A stretch of DNA of 64,000 nt from Streptantibioticus parmotrematis (GTDB lineage Bacteria > Actinomycetota > Actinomycetes > Streptomycetales > Streptomycetaceae). The stretch is taken from NCBI RefSeq assembly GCF_019890615.1, contig NZ_JAINVZ010000014.1, positions 62,001 to 126,000 on the forward strand, in the 5' to 3' direction. Each line of letters starts with the position of its first letter. The stretch's first letter is position 1. The notes under the pieces are model-generated. The model did no database searches, was not told the origin of the DNA, and worked only from the letters and a program-made list of their open reading frames with translations. This document shows, one piece after another, positions 8,175 to 17,159 of this stretch. Both the position numbers and the translations under genes were made by a program.

Positions 8175-9419
8175 GTGCTCGCCCCGTACCGCGCGATCTT
8201 CGCCGTCCCCGGCACCCGGGGGTTCTCGACGGCCGGACTGATCGGGCGGATGCCGCTGTCGATGCTGGGCATCGGGATCGTCACGATGATCTCCCAGGTC
8301 ACCGGCCGCTACGAGCTGGCGGGCGGCCTGACCGCGACCCTGGCGCTCGCGGCCGCGGCGATCGGGCCGCAGGTCTCCCGGCTGGTCGACCGGTACGGGC
8401 AGCGGCGGGTGCTGCGCCCGGCCGCCGCGCTCACCGTGGCCGCGGTGGCCGCGCTGCTGGTGTGCGTGCGGCTCGGGGCGCCGGACTGGACGCTGTTCGG
8501 CTGCGCGGTGCTGGCCGGTGCGACGCCGAGCATGGGCTCGATGGTGCGCGCGCGTTGGGCCGTCCTCTACCAGGGCTCCCCCGCGCTGCACGCCGCGTAC
8601 TCCTACGAGTCGGTGATGGACGAGGTCTGCTTCATCGTCGGCCCGATCGTCTCCATAGGCCTGAGCACCGCGTGGTTCCCCGAGGCCGGGCCGCTGCTGG
8701 CGGCCCTGTGCCTGGCCGTCGGCGTCTTCTGGCTCACCGCCCAGCGGGCCACCGAACCGGTGCCCCATTCCCTTGAGCACCACACCGGCGGCTCGGTGCT
8801 GCGCTCGGCGGGCCTGCGGGTGCTGGTCACCACGTTCACCTGCACCGGCGCCATCTTCGGCGGGGTCGACGTGGTGACAGTGGCGTTCGCGCAGGAACGC
8901 GGCCACAAGGCGGCGGCCAGCGTGGTGCTGGCGGTCTACGCGCTGGGCTCGTGCGCCGCCGGGATGGTCTTCGGGCTGGTCCGGCTGCGCGGCAGCGCAC
9001 CGCGGCGCTTCGTGGTGGGGGTGTGCGCGATGGCCGTGAGTATGATCCCCCTCCAACTGGTCGGGAACCTGCCCGTCCTGGCCGTGGCGCTGTTCGTCGC
9101 GGGGCTGTCCGTGGCTCCCACGATGGTCACCACCATGGCGCTGGTCGAGCAGCTGGTGCCGCGCGCGAAGCTGACCGAGGGCATGACCTGGACGAGCACC
9201 GGGCTCGCGGTCGGCGTCGCCCTCGGGTCCTCCGCCGCCGGGTCGGTCGTGGACGCGGCCGGGGCGGCCGCGGGGTACGTGGTACCGGGCGCCGCCGGGG
9301 CTGCGGCCGCGGTGGTGGCGTTCCTCGGGTACCGCCGGCTGCGTCCGGCGCCTGAGCGGGAGGGACCGCAGGCAGATGAGCGCGACGAGCACGACCGGCG
9401 GGACGACTACGTGGCGTAA
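8175..9419 (+). CDS. MFS transporter, about 12 TM segments
   Basis: 414 residues from the GTG at 8175, following CTGGAGC. About twelve hydrophobic stretches of 18-22 residues are visible, with a basic cytoplasmic loop between TM2 and TM3 ([12 protein letters not shown], the MFS motif A region) and a central break around residue 195. The C-terminus ends in a highly charged tail. No substrate-defining motif is recognisable. The last 44 bp overlap the start of the FAD-dependent oxidase gene in another frame, so translation of the two is probably coupled, and the transporter may move the substrate or product of that enzyme. A probable operator-promoter lies at 8059-8107. Confidence 0.85.
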   Translation: MLAPYRAIFAVPGTRGFSTAGLIGRMPLSMLGIGIVTMISQVTGRYELAGGLTATLALAAAAIGPQVSRLVDRYGQRRVLRPAAALTVAAVAALLVCVRLGAPDWTLFGCAVLAGATPSMGSMVRARWAVLYQGSPALHAAYSYESVMDEVCFIVGPIVSIGLSTAWFPEAGPLLAALCLAVGVFWLTAQRATEPVPHSLEHHTGGSVLRSAGLRVLVTTFTCTGAIFGGVDVVTVAFAQERGHKAAASVVLAVYALGSCAAGMVFGLVRLRGSAPRRFVVGVCAMAVSMIPLQLVGNLPVLAVALFVAGLSVAPTMVTTMALVEQLVPRAKLTEGMTWTSTGLAVGVALGSSAAGSVVDAAGAAAGYVVPGAAGAAAAVVAFLGYRRLRPAPEREGPQADERDEHDRRDDYVA

Positions 9420-10698
9420 CTGGGCGGGCAACGTGGCCGCCACGCCCCGGCGGGTGGTCACGCCCGCGTCGGTGGACGAACTGGCCGACGCGGTGCGCCG
9501 GGCCGCCGAGGACGGGCTGACCGCCAAGGCGGTGGGCACCGGCCACTCCTTCACGGCCGCCGCCGCGACCGAGGGGGTGCTGATACGTCCCGAGCGGCTG
9601 ACCGCGATACGCGGGATCGACGCGGACGCGGGCACCGTCACCGTCGAGGCGGGCCTGCCGCTGCACCGGCTGAACCGGGCGCTGCACGCGGCGGGCCTGT
9701 CGCTCACCAACATGGGCGACATCATGGAGCAGACGGTGGCGGGCGCGACCAGCACCGGCACCCACGGCACCGGCCGTGACTCCGGTTCGCTCAGCGCCCA
9801 GATCACCGCGCTCGAACTCGTCACCGCCGACGGCTCGGTGCTCACCTGCTCCGCGCACGAGAACGCGGACGTCTTCGCCGCCGCCCGGCTCGGCATCGGC
9901 GCGCTCGGCGTGGTCGCCTCGCTCACCCTCGCCGTCGAGCCCGCGTTCCTGCTGACCGCGCGGGAGGAGCCGATGCCGTTCGCACGCGTCACCGAGGAGT
10001 TCGGCCGACTCGTCGCGGACAACGAGCACTTCGAGTTCTACTGGTTCCCGCACACCGGCAACTGCAACACCAAGCGCAACAACCGCAGCGCAGGCCCGGC
10101 GGCCCCGCTGCCCGCGCTGCGCGGCTGGCTCGACGACGAGCTGCTGTCCAACGGGGTCTTCCAGGCGGTCTGCGCGCTCGGCAAGGCGGTCCCCGCGGCC
10201 ATCCCCGGCATCGCCCGGGTCTCCAGCCGCGCGCTGTCCGCCCGCACCTACACCGACACCGCCTACAAGGTCTTCACCAGCCCGCGCCGGGTGCGCTTCG
10301 TGGAGATGGAGTACGCGGTGCCGCGCGAGGCGGCGGTCCCCGCGCTGCGCGAGCTCAAGGCGATGGTCGAGCGGTCGGACCTGCGCATCAGCTTCCCCGT
10401 GGAGGTGCGCGTGGCGCCCGCGGACGACCTCACGCTGTCCACCGCCTCCGGCCGCGACTCGGCGTACATCGCGGTGCACATGTACCGCGGCTCGCGCTAC
10501 CAGGAGTACTTCACCGCGGTCGAGCGGATCATGACCGCCCACCAGGGGCGGCCGCACTGGGGCAAGCTGCACACCCGCGACGCGGCGTACCTGGCCGGGG
10601 TCTACCCGCGCTTCGGCGAGTTCACCGCGCTGCGCGACCGGCTGGACCCGGCGCGGGTGTTCGGCAACGACTACCTGCGCCGGATCCTGGGCGACTGA
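9376..10698 (+). CDS. D-arabinono-1,4-lactone oxidase family FAD enzyme
   Basis: 440 residues from the ATG at 9376, which overlaps the MFS gene by 44 bp and follows a GGGAGGG-like site. N-terminal PCMH-type FAD domain: PASVDELADAVRRA, then GTGHSFT with His57 at the position that covalently binds FAD in this family, then MGDIMEQTVAGATSTGTHGTG. The C-terminal ALO domain ends with HWGKLH near residue 395 and LDPARVFGNDYLRR. The family includes L-gulono-lactone oxidase, alditol oxidase and D-arabinono-lactone oxidase; length is typical. It oxidises a sugar lactone or alditol and passes electrons to O2, giving H2O2. The exact substrate is not determinable. Confidence 0.9.
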   Translation: MSATSTTGGTTTWRNWAGNVAATPRRVVTPASVDELADAVRRAAEDGLTAKAVGTGHSFTAAAATEGVLIRPERLTAIRGIDADAGTVTVEAGLPLHRLNRALHAAGLSLTNMGDIMEQTVAGATSTGTHGTGRDSGSLSAQITALELVTADGSVLTCSAHENADVFAAARLGIGALGVVASLTLAVEPAFLLTAREEPMPFARVTEEFGRLVADNEHFEFYWFPHTGNCNTKRNNRSAGPAAPLPALRGWLDDELLSNGVFQAVCALGKAVPAAIPGIARVSSRALSARTYTDTAYKVFTSPRRVRFVEMEYAVPREAAVPALRELKAMVERSDLRISFPVEVRVAPADDLTLSTASGRDSAYIAVHMYRGSRYQEYFTAVERIMTAHQGRPHWGKLHTRDAAYLAGVYPRFGEFTALRDRLDPARVFGNDYLRRILGD

Positions 10699-10727
10699 TC
10701 CGGGGTCCCGGGGGGGGCGGCCCGGCG

Positions 10728-11606
10728 TCAGTCCTGCGCGGACGCGGACGGGCCGCCCGCGGCTCCACCACCGGCCGCGCCCTGGCCCTGGGTCTGTCCC
10801 TTGCTCTGCCCCTGCCCCTGCCCCTGGTCCTGTCCCGATCCCTGGCTGCCCGAGGGGTCGGGTGACGGGCTCGGGCCGGTGCTTGCGCCGGTGGACGGAC
10901 TCGGGTCCGGGCTCGGGTCGGAGGAGGACCCGCCGCGGCCGCCGCCGGAGCCGTCCGGTCCGTGCGACGCGCCGCCGTCCGTGCCGCCGCTGCCGCCGTC
11001 GTCCGTGCCGCCGCCGGTGGAGTCCTGGGACGGCTGGTGGCGCGGCGTGGTGTGCGAGGAGCCGCCGCCGTCGACCGCGCGGCTGAAGGTGGTGCCGCCC
11101 TTGCCGCCGTTCCCCCACCAGCTGGCCATCGAGCTTCCCGCGGCCAGCTCGATGCCGGTGACCAGCACCATGACGGCCACGAACAGCGTGCCCGCCGCCA
11201 GCAGGGGGCGCCGCCAGCCGCGCACCCGGGTGCCGTGCGTGGTCGCCTCGCCGTACTCGCCCAGGGTGGACGGCACGGCGGCGGCCGCCGGGTCGGGGGC
11301 GGGACCGGCGCCGCGCTGCGGGGCGCGGTCGTACGGGCGGGCGAGGGTGGACTCGCGCAGCTGCTCGCCGGTGCGGTGGAAGAAGTGCTGGAAGATCGCG
11401 CCGCCGGTGGTGGCCAGCACACTGACCACGGCGGCGCCCATGATGGTGCCGTAGACCCCCAGGAAGGAGGCGAGGTAGGCGGCCACCAGAGCGGCGGCGC
11501 CGCTGCCCGCGACCTGCGGCAGGCTCAGGTCGATACGCTTCTTGTCTGATTTGACCTCGTCACTCCGTTTACTCGACTGGGTACCCATTTCGGGCTTGCC
11601 ATCCAT
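10728..11606 (-). CDS. Membrane protein with Gly/Ser/Gln-rich tail, unknown function
   Basis: 292 residues if started at the ATG at 11606, which has the G-rich sequence GGGGGACGGAG just upstream; an ATG at 11636 would add ten residues but has no ribosome binding site. A charged, Lys-rich head is followed by two hydrophobic segments (about 35-55 and 55-75), a linker, and another TM segment (about 135-157, AAGTLFVAVMVLVTGIEL). After that come about 130 low-complexity residues, first Gly/Ser/Asp, then Pro-Ser repeats, then a QGQGQ tract. This is a Streptomyces-type envelope protein with a probably exposed disordered tail. Family not recognised. It is convergent with the oxidase gene. Confidence 0.65.
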   Translation of the reverse strand: MDGKPEMGTQSSKRSDEVKSDKKRIDLSLPQVAGSGAAALVAAYLASFLGVYGTIMGAAVVSVLATTGGAIFQHFFHRTGEQLRESTLARPYDRAPQRGAGPAPDPAAAAVPSTLGEYGEATTHGTRVRGWRRPLLAAGTLFVAVMVLVTGIELAAGSSMASWWGNGGKGGTTFSRAVDGGGSSHTTPRHQPSQDSTGGGTDDGGSGGTDGGASHGPDGSGGGRGGSSSDPSPDPSPSTGASTGPSPSPDPSGSQGSGQDQGQGQGQSKGQTQGQGAAGGGAAGGPSASAQD

Positions 11607-11636
11607 CTCCGTCCCCCGGTAGGCGTACTTCTCCAT

Positions 11637-12114
11637 CTTGCACAGAGATAAGACAGATGACCGAACGCGTCAGTTCCGGTTCTGGACGTTCTGTGAACAT
11701 CGCCACCCGCGCGGGCGGTCACGGCCCGTGTCCGGCCGCCCAACTCCGCTGACGTCCCGCGACTTGGGCGGCGCGGTGCTCCACCCGAGTGGTCCGAATG
11801 GAGTACTGTGGCCAGCCCGGGCATCGGGTTTCCCGTCCGGCTGCCCGGAACCTGCCGGAGGGATCGAGACGGTGCCATGCGGCCCAACGCCGCCCAGCAG
11901 GACCGGAATTGGCAACATGCGTGACAGGGAGTGATGACTTTCGTCACTTTGAGTCGCGAAACAGGTAACCGTGCCATAACGGCGGGTCGGAGAAGGTCCC
12001 CGACACGCCGGGGAAGTCGGCAAGGTTGTGGCAGGCAGCAGTCGGGCAGGCCACACTCGTTCTTCGGGAGCAGCGACGCACGTGACGTCGGCAGGCACCA
12101 CCCGGGAGGTCCCC
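11637..12114. other. 478-bp divergent promoter region before sepH
   Basis: No gene is supported. The region separates the divergent membrane-protein gene from sepH and must hold both promoters. A near-palindrome GTGATGA-CTT-TCGTCAC (11931-11947, 6 of 7 pairs) lies about 170 bp upstream of sepH, and a GTGCCATAAC element at about 11971-11980 is the only -10-like sequence I would propose. Confidence 0.5.
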
Positions 12115-13191
12115 ATGCCCGATCTGCGTGTCGTGGCCGTCAGCAACGACGGCACACGACTGGTGCTCAAGGCTGCGGACAGCACGGAGTACACGCTTCC
12201 GATCGACGAACGCCTGCGTGCCGCCGTGCGCAACGACAGGGCGCGCCTCGGGCAGATCGAGATCGAGGTGGAGAGCCACCTCCGCCCCAGGGACATCCAG
12301 GCCCGGATACGAGCGGGTGCCTCCGCGGAAGAAGTAGCCCAGCTCGCCGGAATCCCGGTGGAGCGGGTGCGCCGGTTCGAGGGACCGGTGCTGGCCGAGC
12401 GGGCGTTCATGGCCGAGCGGGCCCGCAAGACGCCGGTACGGCGGCAGGGCGAGAGCACCGGACCGCAGCTGGGCGAGGCGGTGGCCGAGCGGCTGCTGCT
12501 GCGCGGCGCCGAGAAGGACAGCGCGCAGTGGGACTCCTGGCGGCGCGACGACGGCACCTGGGAGGTGCTGCTGGTCTACCGGGTCGCGGGCGAGCCGCAC
12601 TCGGCGAGCTGGACCTACGACCCGCCGCGCCGTCTGGTGCAGGCGGTGGACGACGAGGCCCGCGCGCTGATCGGCGAGACCGCGCCGGAACAGCCCGAGC
12701 CCAGCTTCCCGTTCGTGCCGCGGATCGCCAGGCTGCCCAGGGACCGGCCGCTGGACCGTGCGATGGACCGCCAGCTGGACCGCCCGGAGCGGGTCGAACG
12801 CGGTGAGCGGACCGATGAGCGCGCCGAGCGCGTGGAGCGTGCCGAGGAGGACCGCGACTCGCTGACCAGCCTGCTGGAGGCGGTGCCGAGCTTCCGCGGC
12901 GACATGGTGGTGCCGTCGGCGCCCGCCCCCGAGCGGGAGACCCCGGCGGTGGCGGAGGACGACGAGGAGACCGAGGCCCAGGAAGCGGCGCCGCCCGCCC
13001 CGGCGGCCAGCGCGGGTGCCGGTTCCGCCTACGCGGACGTGCTGATGCCGCGTTCGGTGGCGGGCCACCGCGACCGCCTGGTCGGCACCACGGACCGGCA
13101 GGCCGAGGCGGACGGCGTCCGGCCGGGCCGCCGCGCCACGGTGCCGAGTTGGGACGAGATCGTCTTCGGCAGCAGGCGCAAGAAGGAGTAG
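12115..13191 (+). CDS. sepH: Cell division protein SepH (DUF3071 domain)
   Basis: 358 residues from the ATG at 12115, with GGGAGGT 5 nt upstream; longer frames lack a ribosome binding site. The N-terminal DUF3071 domain (1 to about 175) begins MPDLRVVAVSNDG and contains a helix-turn-helix-like unit at about 60-90 (RDIQARIRAGASAEEVAQLA, then PVERVRRFEGP). The C-terminal half is an acidic/basic, repeat-like linker (ERVERGERTDERAERVERAE) ending in a conserved basic motif, PSWDEIVFGSRRKKE. This matches SepH, the actinobacterial divisome protein shown to bind FtsZ and stimulate its assembly. Position relative to the sulfurtransferase, tdk and ptsH genes also matches what I recall of S. coelicolor. 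Confidence 0.93.
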   Translation: MPDLRVVAVSNDGTRLVLKAADSTEYTLPIDERLRAAVRNDRARLGQIEIEVESHLRPRDIQARIRAGASAEEVAQLAGIPVERVRRFEGPVLAERAFMAERARKTPVRRQGESTGPQLGEAVAERLLLRGAEKDSAQWDSWRRDDGTWEVLLVYRVAGEPHSASWTYDPPRRLVQAVDDEARALIGETAPEQPEPSFPFVPRIARLPRDRPLDRAMDRQLDRPERVERGERTDERAERVERAEEDRDSLTSLLEAVPSFRGDMVVPSAPAPERETPAVAEDDEETEAQEAAPPAPAASAGAGSAYADVLMPRSVAGHRDRLVGTTDRQAEADGVRPGRRATVPSWDEIVFGSRRKKE

Positions 13192-13233
13192 CGCTCCGGC
13201 AGCGCTCCGCGAGGGGCGCTGACGACGGCGTTC

Positions 13234-13275
13234 CAGGAGGGGCGGGTCCGCACGGGTGCGGGCCCGCCCCTCCTG
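13234..13275. terminator. 19-bp hairpin between sepH and the sulfurtransferase gene
   Basis: Arms 13234-13252 and 13257-13275 pair over 19 bp with one G-T pair and a CGGG loop. It lies between convergent genes (stops at 13191 and 13279), so it serves both. It sits 3 bp from the sulfurtransferase stop. Confidence 0.87.
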
Positions 13276-13278
13276 CCG

Positions 13279-14115
13279 TCAGCCCCGCGCCGCGCCGGTG
13301 GCGACCGGACGCGTGCCGCCGTGGGTCCACTCGCTCCACGAGCCCGCGTACAGCGCCGCCGGGACGCCCGCGATCGCCAGGGCCAGCACCTGCTGGGCCG
13401 CCGAGACGCCGGAGCCGCAGTAGACGCCGACCTCCGCGTCGGGGGTGGCGCCCAACGCCGTGAAGCGCTCGGTGAGTTCGGCGGCGGGCCGGAAGCGACC
13501 GTCGGCCGCCAGGTTCTCCGAGGTGGGCGCGCTGACCGCGCCGGGGATGTGGCCGGCGACCGGGTCGATGGGCTCCACCTCGCCCCGGTAGCGCTCCCCC
13601 GCGCGCGCGTCCAGCAGGAGCCCGCGCCGGGCGAGCGCGGCGGCCTGGTCGGCGTCGAGCAGCGGCACGGCGCCCGGCCGCGGGGTGAAGTCGCCGGGCT
13701 CGGCGGTCCGTTCGCCGGTCTCCGACTCGCCGTCCCAGGCGGCGAGTCCGCCGTCCAGCACCCGTACGTCCTCGTGCCCGGCCCAGCGCAGCATCCACCA
13801 GGCGCGGGCCGCCGCCCACCCCTTGTCGCCGTCGTAGACGACGACCGGCCGGTCGTCGCTCACTCCGGCCCGGCGCATCGCCTCGGCGAACACGGCGAGT
13901 TCGGGCAGCGGGTGGCGGCCCGAGGCGCCGGGCTCGCCCGCGAGTTCGGTGTCCAGGTCCACGTAGACCGCGCCGGGGATGTGCCCCGCCTCGTACTGCG
14001 GTCGTCCCGGAGGGCCGCCGAGCTGGTAGCGCACGTCGAGGACGGCGGGCCGCAGCGTCCGGAAAGCGTCGCTGCGGAACTCCGTTACGGAGATGATGGG
14101 ATCCATGGCACTCAT
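13279..14115 (-). CDS. Sulfurtransferase, tandem rhodanese domains
   Basis: 278 residues; start ATG at 14115 (an ATG three codons later is possible). The N-terminal rhodanese domain (about 8-130) is catalytically inactive in this architecture and contains GHIPGAVYVDLD and VVVYDGDKGWAAARAWW. The C-terminal domain (about 150-270) carries the active loop CGSGVSA with Cys233. The CGSGV form resembles mercaptopyruvate and thiosulfate sulfurtransferases (CGSGVTA or CRKGVT). It would transfer sulfane sulfur to cyanide or thiols; which donor it prefers cannot be read. It is convergent with sepH and shares the terminator at 13234-13275. Confidence 0.9.
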   Translation of the reverse strand: MSAMDPIISVTEFRSDAFRTLRPAVLDVRYQLGGPPGRPQYEAGHIPGAVYVDLDTELAGEPGASGRHPLPELAVFAEAMRRAGVSDDRPVVVYDGDKGWAAARAWWMLRWAGHEDVRVLDGGLAAWDGESETGERTAEPGDFTPRPGAVPLLDADQAAALARRGLLLDARAGERYRGEVEPIDPVAGHIPGAVSAPTSENLAADGRFRPAAELTERFTALGATPDAEVGVYCGSGVSAAQQVLALAIAGVPAALYAGSWSEWTHGGTRPVATGAARG

Positions 14116-14368
14116 TGTGTCCCCAGTGCGCCCTACGGATCACGCCGTACGAGCAGGCACGGGAAAACCGGCTGTCCGGCTGATCGTCATCCCCCGTCAA
14201 CGGCCGTGATGCGGACAGGACATGCCCAATCGGGCATTCTCCTTCCCTGGTGAGGCGAATCCGGCGCGGCCGGGGTCCGCCCCGCTCCCGGCGGTGCCAC
14301 CATCGTCTCGGCCCGTCCGCCGCTCCATCCGTCGTGCCCCATCCGTCGTGCGAGGAGAGACAACCGAC

Positions 14369-15145
14369 ATGACCGAGGTTCCGGCCCGGCGTTCCCCGGG
14401 AGCGCCATGCTGGGTCAGTCTGCTGACGCGCAGCCTGCCGGTGGCGCAGGAGTTCTACAGCGGCCTGTTCGGCTGGGAGTTCCAGCACGGCCCGATGCAC
14501 TTCGGGCCGTACGTACGTGCCGTGCTGGACGGCGAACTGGTCGCCGGGATCGGCGAGAACCCGGGGGGCCGCGCGCTGCCGGTGTCCTGGACGACGTACC
14601 TGTCCACCCTCGACGCCGACCACACCGCCGAGCTGGTCCGCGACTGCGGCGGCACGGTGGCCGTGGGTCCGCTGGACGCGGACGACGAGGCGGGCCGGAT
14701 GGCGATCGCCATGGACCCCGAGGGCGCGGTGTTCGGCGTCTGGCAGCCGCTGACCCATCTCGGGGTGGGCGTGTGCGGCCGGCCGGGCACGCTGGGCTGG
14801 AACGAGCTGGTGACCCGGGAGACCACGGGCCTGGGCAAGTTCTACGCGGCGGTCTTCGGCTTCGAGCCGCAGCGGGCGGACGGCGTGGACGTCGACCACC
14901 TCACGCTGCGGCTCCAGGGCGTGCCGGTGGCCGGGGTGCGGGGTCTCGGCCGGGCGCTGCCGCGCGATCTGGGGGCGCACTGGATGACGTACTTCGAGGT
15001 GGACGACCCCGACGCGGCGGCGCGCCGGGCGGCGGAGCTGGGCGGGCGGGTGCTGAGCGGGCCCGAGGAGTCGGTGCGCGGCCGCACGGCCGTGGTCCGC
15101 GACCCGGAGGGCGCGGTCTTCGCGCTGCTGAGAACCAGACGCTGA
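14369..15145 (+). CDS. Two-domain VOC (glyoxalase-fold) protein, Cfp30B-like
   Basis: 258 residues from the ATG at 14369, after CGAGGAGAGA. Two VOC modules are visible. The first, about 12-125, has CWVSLLTRSLPVAQEFYSGL, GWEFQHGP and MDPEGAVFGVWQP. The second, about 135-255, has WNELVTRETTGLGKFYAAVF and RDPEGAVFALLR. This tandem layout is that of the 27-kDa antigen Cfp30B-like/hydroxylase-like family of actinobacteria. Typical metal-binding His/Glu positions are mostly not obvious, so activity is uncertain. The gene is divergent from the sulfurtransferase gene (253 bp between starts) and convergent with tdk. Confidence 0.85.
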   Translation: MTEVPARRSPGAPCWVSLLTRSLPVAQEFYSGLFGWEFQHGPMHFGPYVRAVLDGELVAGIGENPGGRALPVSWTTYLSTLDADHTAELVRDCGGTVAVGPLDADDEAGRMAIAMDPEGAVFGVWQPLTHLGVGVCGRPGTLGWNELVTRETTGLGKFYAAVFGFEPQRADGVDVDHLTLRLQGVPVAGVRGLGRALPRDLGAHWMTYFEVDDPDAAARRAAELGGRVLSGPEESVRGRTAVVRDPEGAVFALLRTRR

Positions 15146-15181
15146 CGCGCGCGGCCCTCGGGTCCGCGGCCCGTCGCGGCG

Positions 15182-15258
15182 TTCACTTCTCCGGCAGGCC
15201 CGACACCGCGCTCACTTCTCCGGCAGCCCCGGCACCGCGTTCACTCCACCGGCAGGAC
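15182..15258. repeat. Three 29-bp tandem repeats over the tdk stop codon
   Basis: Units at 15182-15210, 15211-15239 and from 15240 share the pattern TCACTtCtCCGGCAGgcCCG. The third copy is the end of tdk coding sequence (LPV-E-stop); the other two repeat the stop and preceding codons (LPEK-stop) downstream. The 29-bp unit is not a multiple of 3. It looks like a small tandem duplication of the gene end. Confidence 0.75.
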
Positions 15259-15885
15259 GTCCGGGGAGAGCGCGGCGGCGCGGGCCGCGGCGGCGGTCAT
15301 GCGGCGGGTGTGGTGGCGGCGGCACAGCACCTCGTAACCCACCTCGTGCTCGGCCTGGTTGACGTCCCCGACGACCACCTGGGCGCCCTCGACGACCATC
15401 CGGCCGCCGACCGTGCGGGCGTTGTGCGTGGCGCGGGCCCCGCACCAGCACAAGGCCTCGACCTGCAACACCTCGATGCGGTCGGCGAGTTCGACCAGGC
15501 GCTGCGAGCCGGGGAACAGCCGGGTGCGGAAGTCGGTGGTGATCCCGAACGCGAAGACGTCGATCTCCAGGTCGTCCACCACCCGGGCCAGCTGGTCGAC
15601 CTGGTCGGGGGTGAAGAACTGCGCCTCGTCGGCGATGACGTAGTCGGCCCGGCCGCCGCCGGACAGGTGGGCCACCAGGTGGGCGTAGAAGTCGAAGCCG
15701 TCGGCCGCCTCGACGGCTTTGGTGAACAGGCCGAGCCGGGAGGACAGCACGCCCGAGCCCGCCCGGTCGTCGCGGGTGAAGATCATGCCGCGCAGGCCGC
15801 GCGCCGAGCGGTTGTGCTCGATCTGGAGCGCGAGGGTGCTCTTGCCGCAGTCCATGGTTCCGCAGAAGTAGACCAACTCGGACAT
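15241..15885 (-). CDS. tdk: Thymidine kinase (type II)
   Basis: 214 residues from the ATG at 15885. P-loop FCGTMDCGKSTLAL (residues 7-20), switch-like TRDDR, the DEAQF motif with catalytic Glu87, and the Zn-binding end with CWCG and a later CRRHH. The lasso around VVVGDVNQ binds thymidine in the family. It phosphorylates thymidine with ATP in pyrimidine salvage. Length is normal (190-215). It starts 71 bp after the stop of the upstream minus-strand gene, so it can belong to that operon. Its 3' end carries the 29-bp tandem repeat. Confidence 0.95.
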   Translation of the reverse strand: MSELVYFCGTMDCGKSTLALQIEHNRSARGLRGMIFTRDDRAGSGVLSSRLGLFTKAVEAADGFDFYAHLVAHLSGGGRADYVIADEAQFFTPDQVDQLARVVDDLEIDVFAFGITTDFRTRLFPGSQRLVELADRIEVLQVEALCWCGARATHNARTVGGRMVVEGAQVVVGDVNQAEHEVGYEVLCRRHHTRRMTAAAARAAALSPDVLPVE

Positions 15886-15956
15886 GGGGCAGCCACGAGC
15901 CTTTCTGGACAGGGGAGTTGACGTGGGTCGCGCGGGCCGGGCGGCGGCCGTTGGCG

Positions 15957-17159
15957 TCAGGTGCGGACTTCCAGCAGCGGGACCAGCTGCTCGACCGGGG
16001 CGAGCGAACCGTGCAGGCCGACCATCGCGGACTCCCCCGGCTCACTGCGGGAGGCGATCACCGCGACCTCGTCGTGGGCGACGGCGACCACGTCGCCGAT
16101 CCGGCCGAGCACCCGCTCGTCCACCCGCGGCCCGAACCACCCCGCGTCCACCGCCTGTTGACGGGTGGCGACCCACATCCGGTCGCCCAGCACCTCGCTC
16201 CACACCGCGTGCACGTCGGCCGCGGCGCCGGGCACCGCGTAGACGTGCCGGGCTCTCGCCTCGCCGCCGAGCAGCGCGACGCCCGCGCCCAGCTCCCAGT
16301 CGTCGTCGAAGTCGATCCGGTCCTCGGGCGCGATGTCGATCATGCCGTGGTCGGCGGTGACGTACAGGGCGGAACGCGGCGGCAGTTGCTCGGCCAGCCG
16401 CTCGGCGAACCGGTCCACCCGCATCAGCTGCCCGCGCCAGGCGTCGGAGTCCACTCCGTAGCGGTGGCCCATGCCGTCGAGTTCGCTGTAGTACGTGTAG
16501 ACCAGCGCGCGGTCGTCCGCGCCGAGGCGCTCGGCGGCCAGGTCCATCCGCTCCTCGCCCGACAGCCTGCCGAAGAACGTGCCGCCGGACAGGGCGATCT
16601 TGGTGAGCGGGGTGTGCTCGAAGGCGGGCGCGGAGACCTGGCAGGTGGCCACGCCCGCCGCGTCGGCCAGCTGGAAGACGGTCGGGTAGGGCTGCCAGGC
16701 GTACGGGTCGGTGTACGGCTGCCAGCGCAGCTGGTTCATCAGCCGCCCCTCCCCCGGCACCGCGACCGTGTACCCGGCCAGGCCGTGCGCGCCGGGCGGC
16801 AGGCCGGTGCCGACCGAGGCGAGCGAGGTGGCGGTGGTGGACGGGAAGCCCGCGGTGAGCGGCTGCCCGGTGCCGCCCAGCGACCCGGCCAGCAGCGAGG
16901 TGAGGAACGGCGCCTCGTCGGGGTGGGCGCGCAGCAGCTCCCAGCCCATGCCGTCCACCAGGAAGACGCAGACCCGGTCGGCAGGCTCCAGGGCGAGCGC
17001 GGTGTCCGGCACGCCCGGCACGCCGAGACCGGCGGCGACCGAGGGCAGCAGGTCGGCGAGGGCGGCGGCGCCGTAGCGCGGAGCGGGCGCGGTGCGGATG
17101 TCCAGGGGCTCGGGGTCCTGGCCGTACCCGTGCCCGGCCGGGGCGGACGGACGGGTCAT
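15957..17159 (-). CDS. Alkaline phosphatase superfamily nucleotide pyrophosphatase/phosphodiesterase
   Basis: 400 residues from the ATG at 17159, which overlaps the stop of the upstream DUF5998 gene by one base (TGATG), indicating translational coupling. Core motifs of the type I phosphodiesterase/NPP branch are VFLVDGMGW (metal Asp), FPSTTATSLASVGTG (nucleophile Thr) and YVTADHGM (metal Asp/His). A further His is likely in the HGLAGY segment. No signal peptide is visible, so it is probably cytosolic. It would hydrolyse a nucleotide or sugar phosphodiester; the substrate is unknown. Confidence 0.9.
   Translation of the reverse strand: MTRPSAPAGHGYGQDPEPLDIRTAPAPRYGAAALADLLPSVAAGLGVPGVPDTALALEPADRVCVFLVDGMGWELLRAHPDEAPFLTSLLAGSLGGTGQPLTAGFPSTTATSLASVGTGLPPGAHGLAGYTVAVPGEGRLMNQLRWQPYTDPYAWQPYPTVFQLADAAGVATCQVSAPAFEHTPLTKIALSGGTFFGRLSGEERMDLAAERLGADDRALVYTYYSELDGMGHRYGVDSDAWRGQLMRVDRFAERLAEQLPPRSALYVTADHGMIDIAPEDRIDFDDDWELGAGVALLGGEARARHVYAVPGAAADVHAVWSEVLGDRMWVATRQQAVDAGWFGPRVDERVLGRIGDVVAVAHDEVAVIASRSEPGESAMVGLHGSLAPVEQLVPLLEVRT

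Noticed and set aside
15182-15258. 29-bp repeats as a CRISPR array
   Set aside because: The copies are directly adjacent without spacers, and the third is coding sequence of tdk. No cas gene is nearby.
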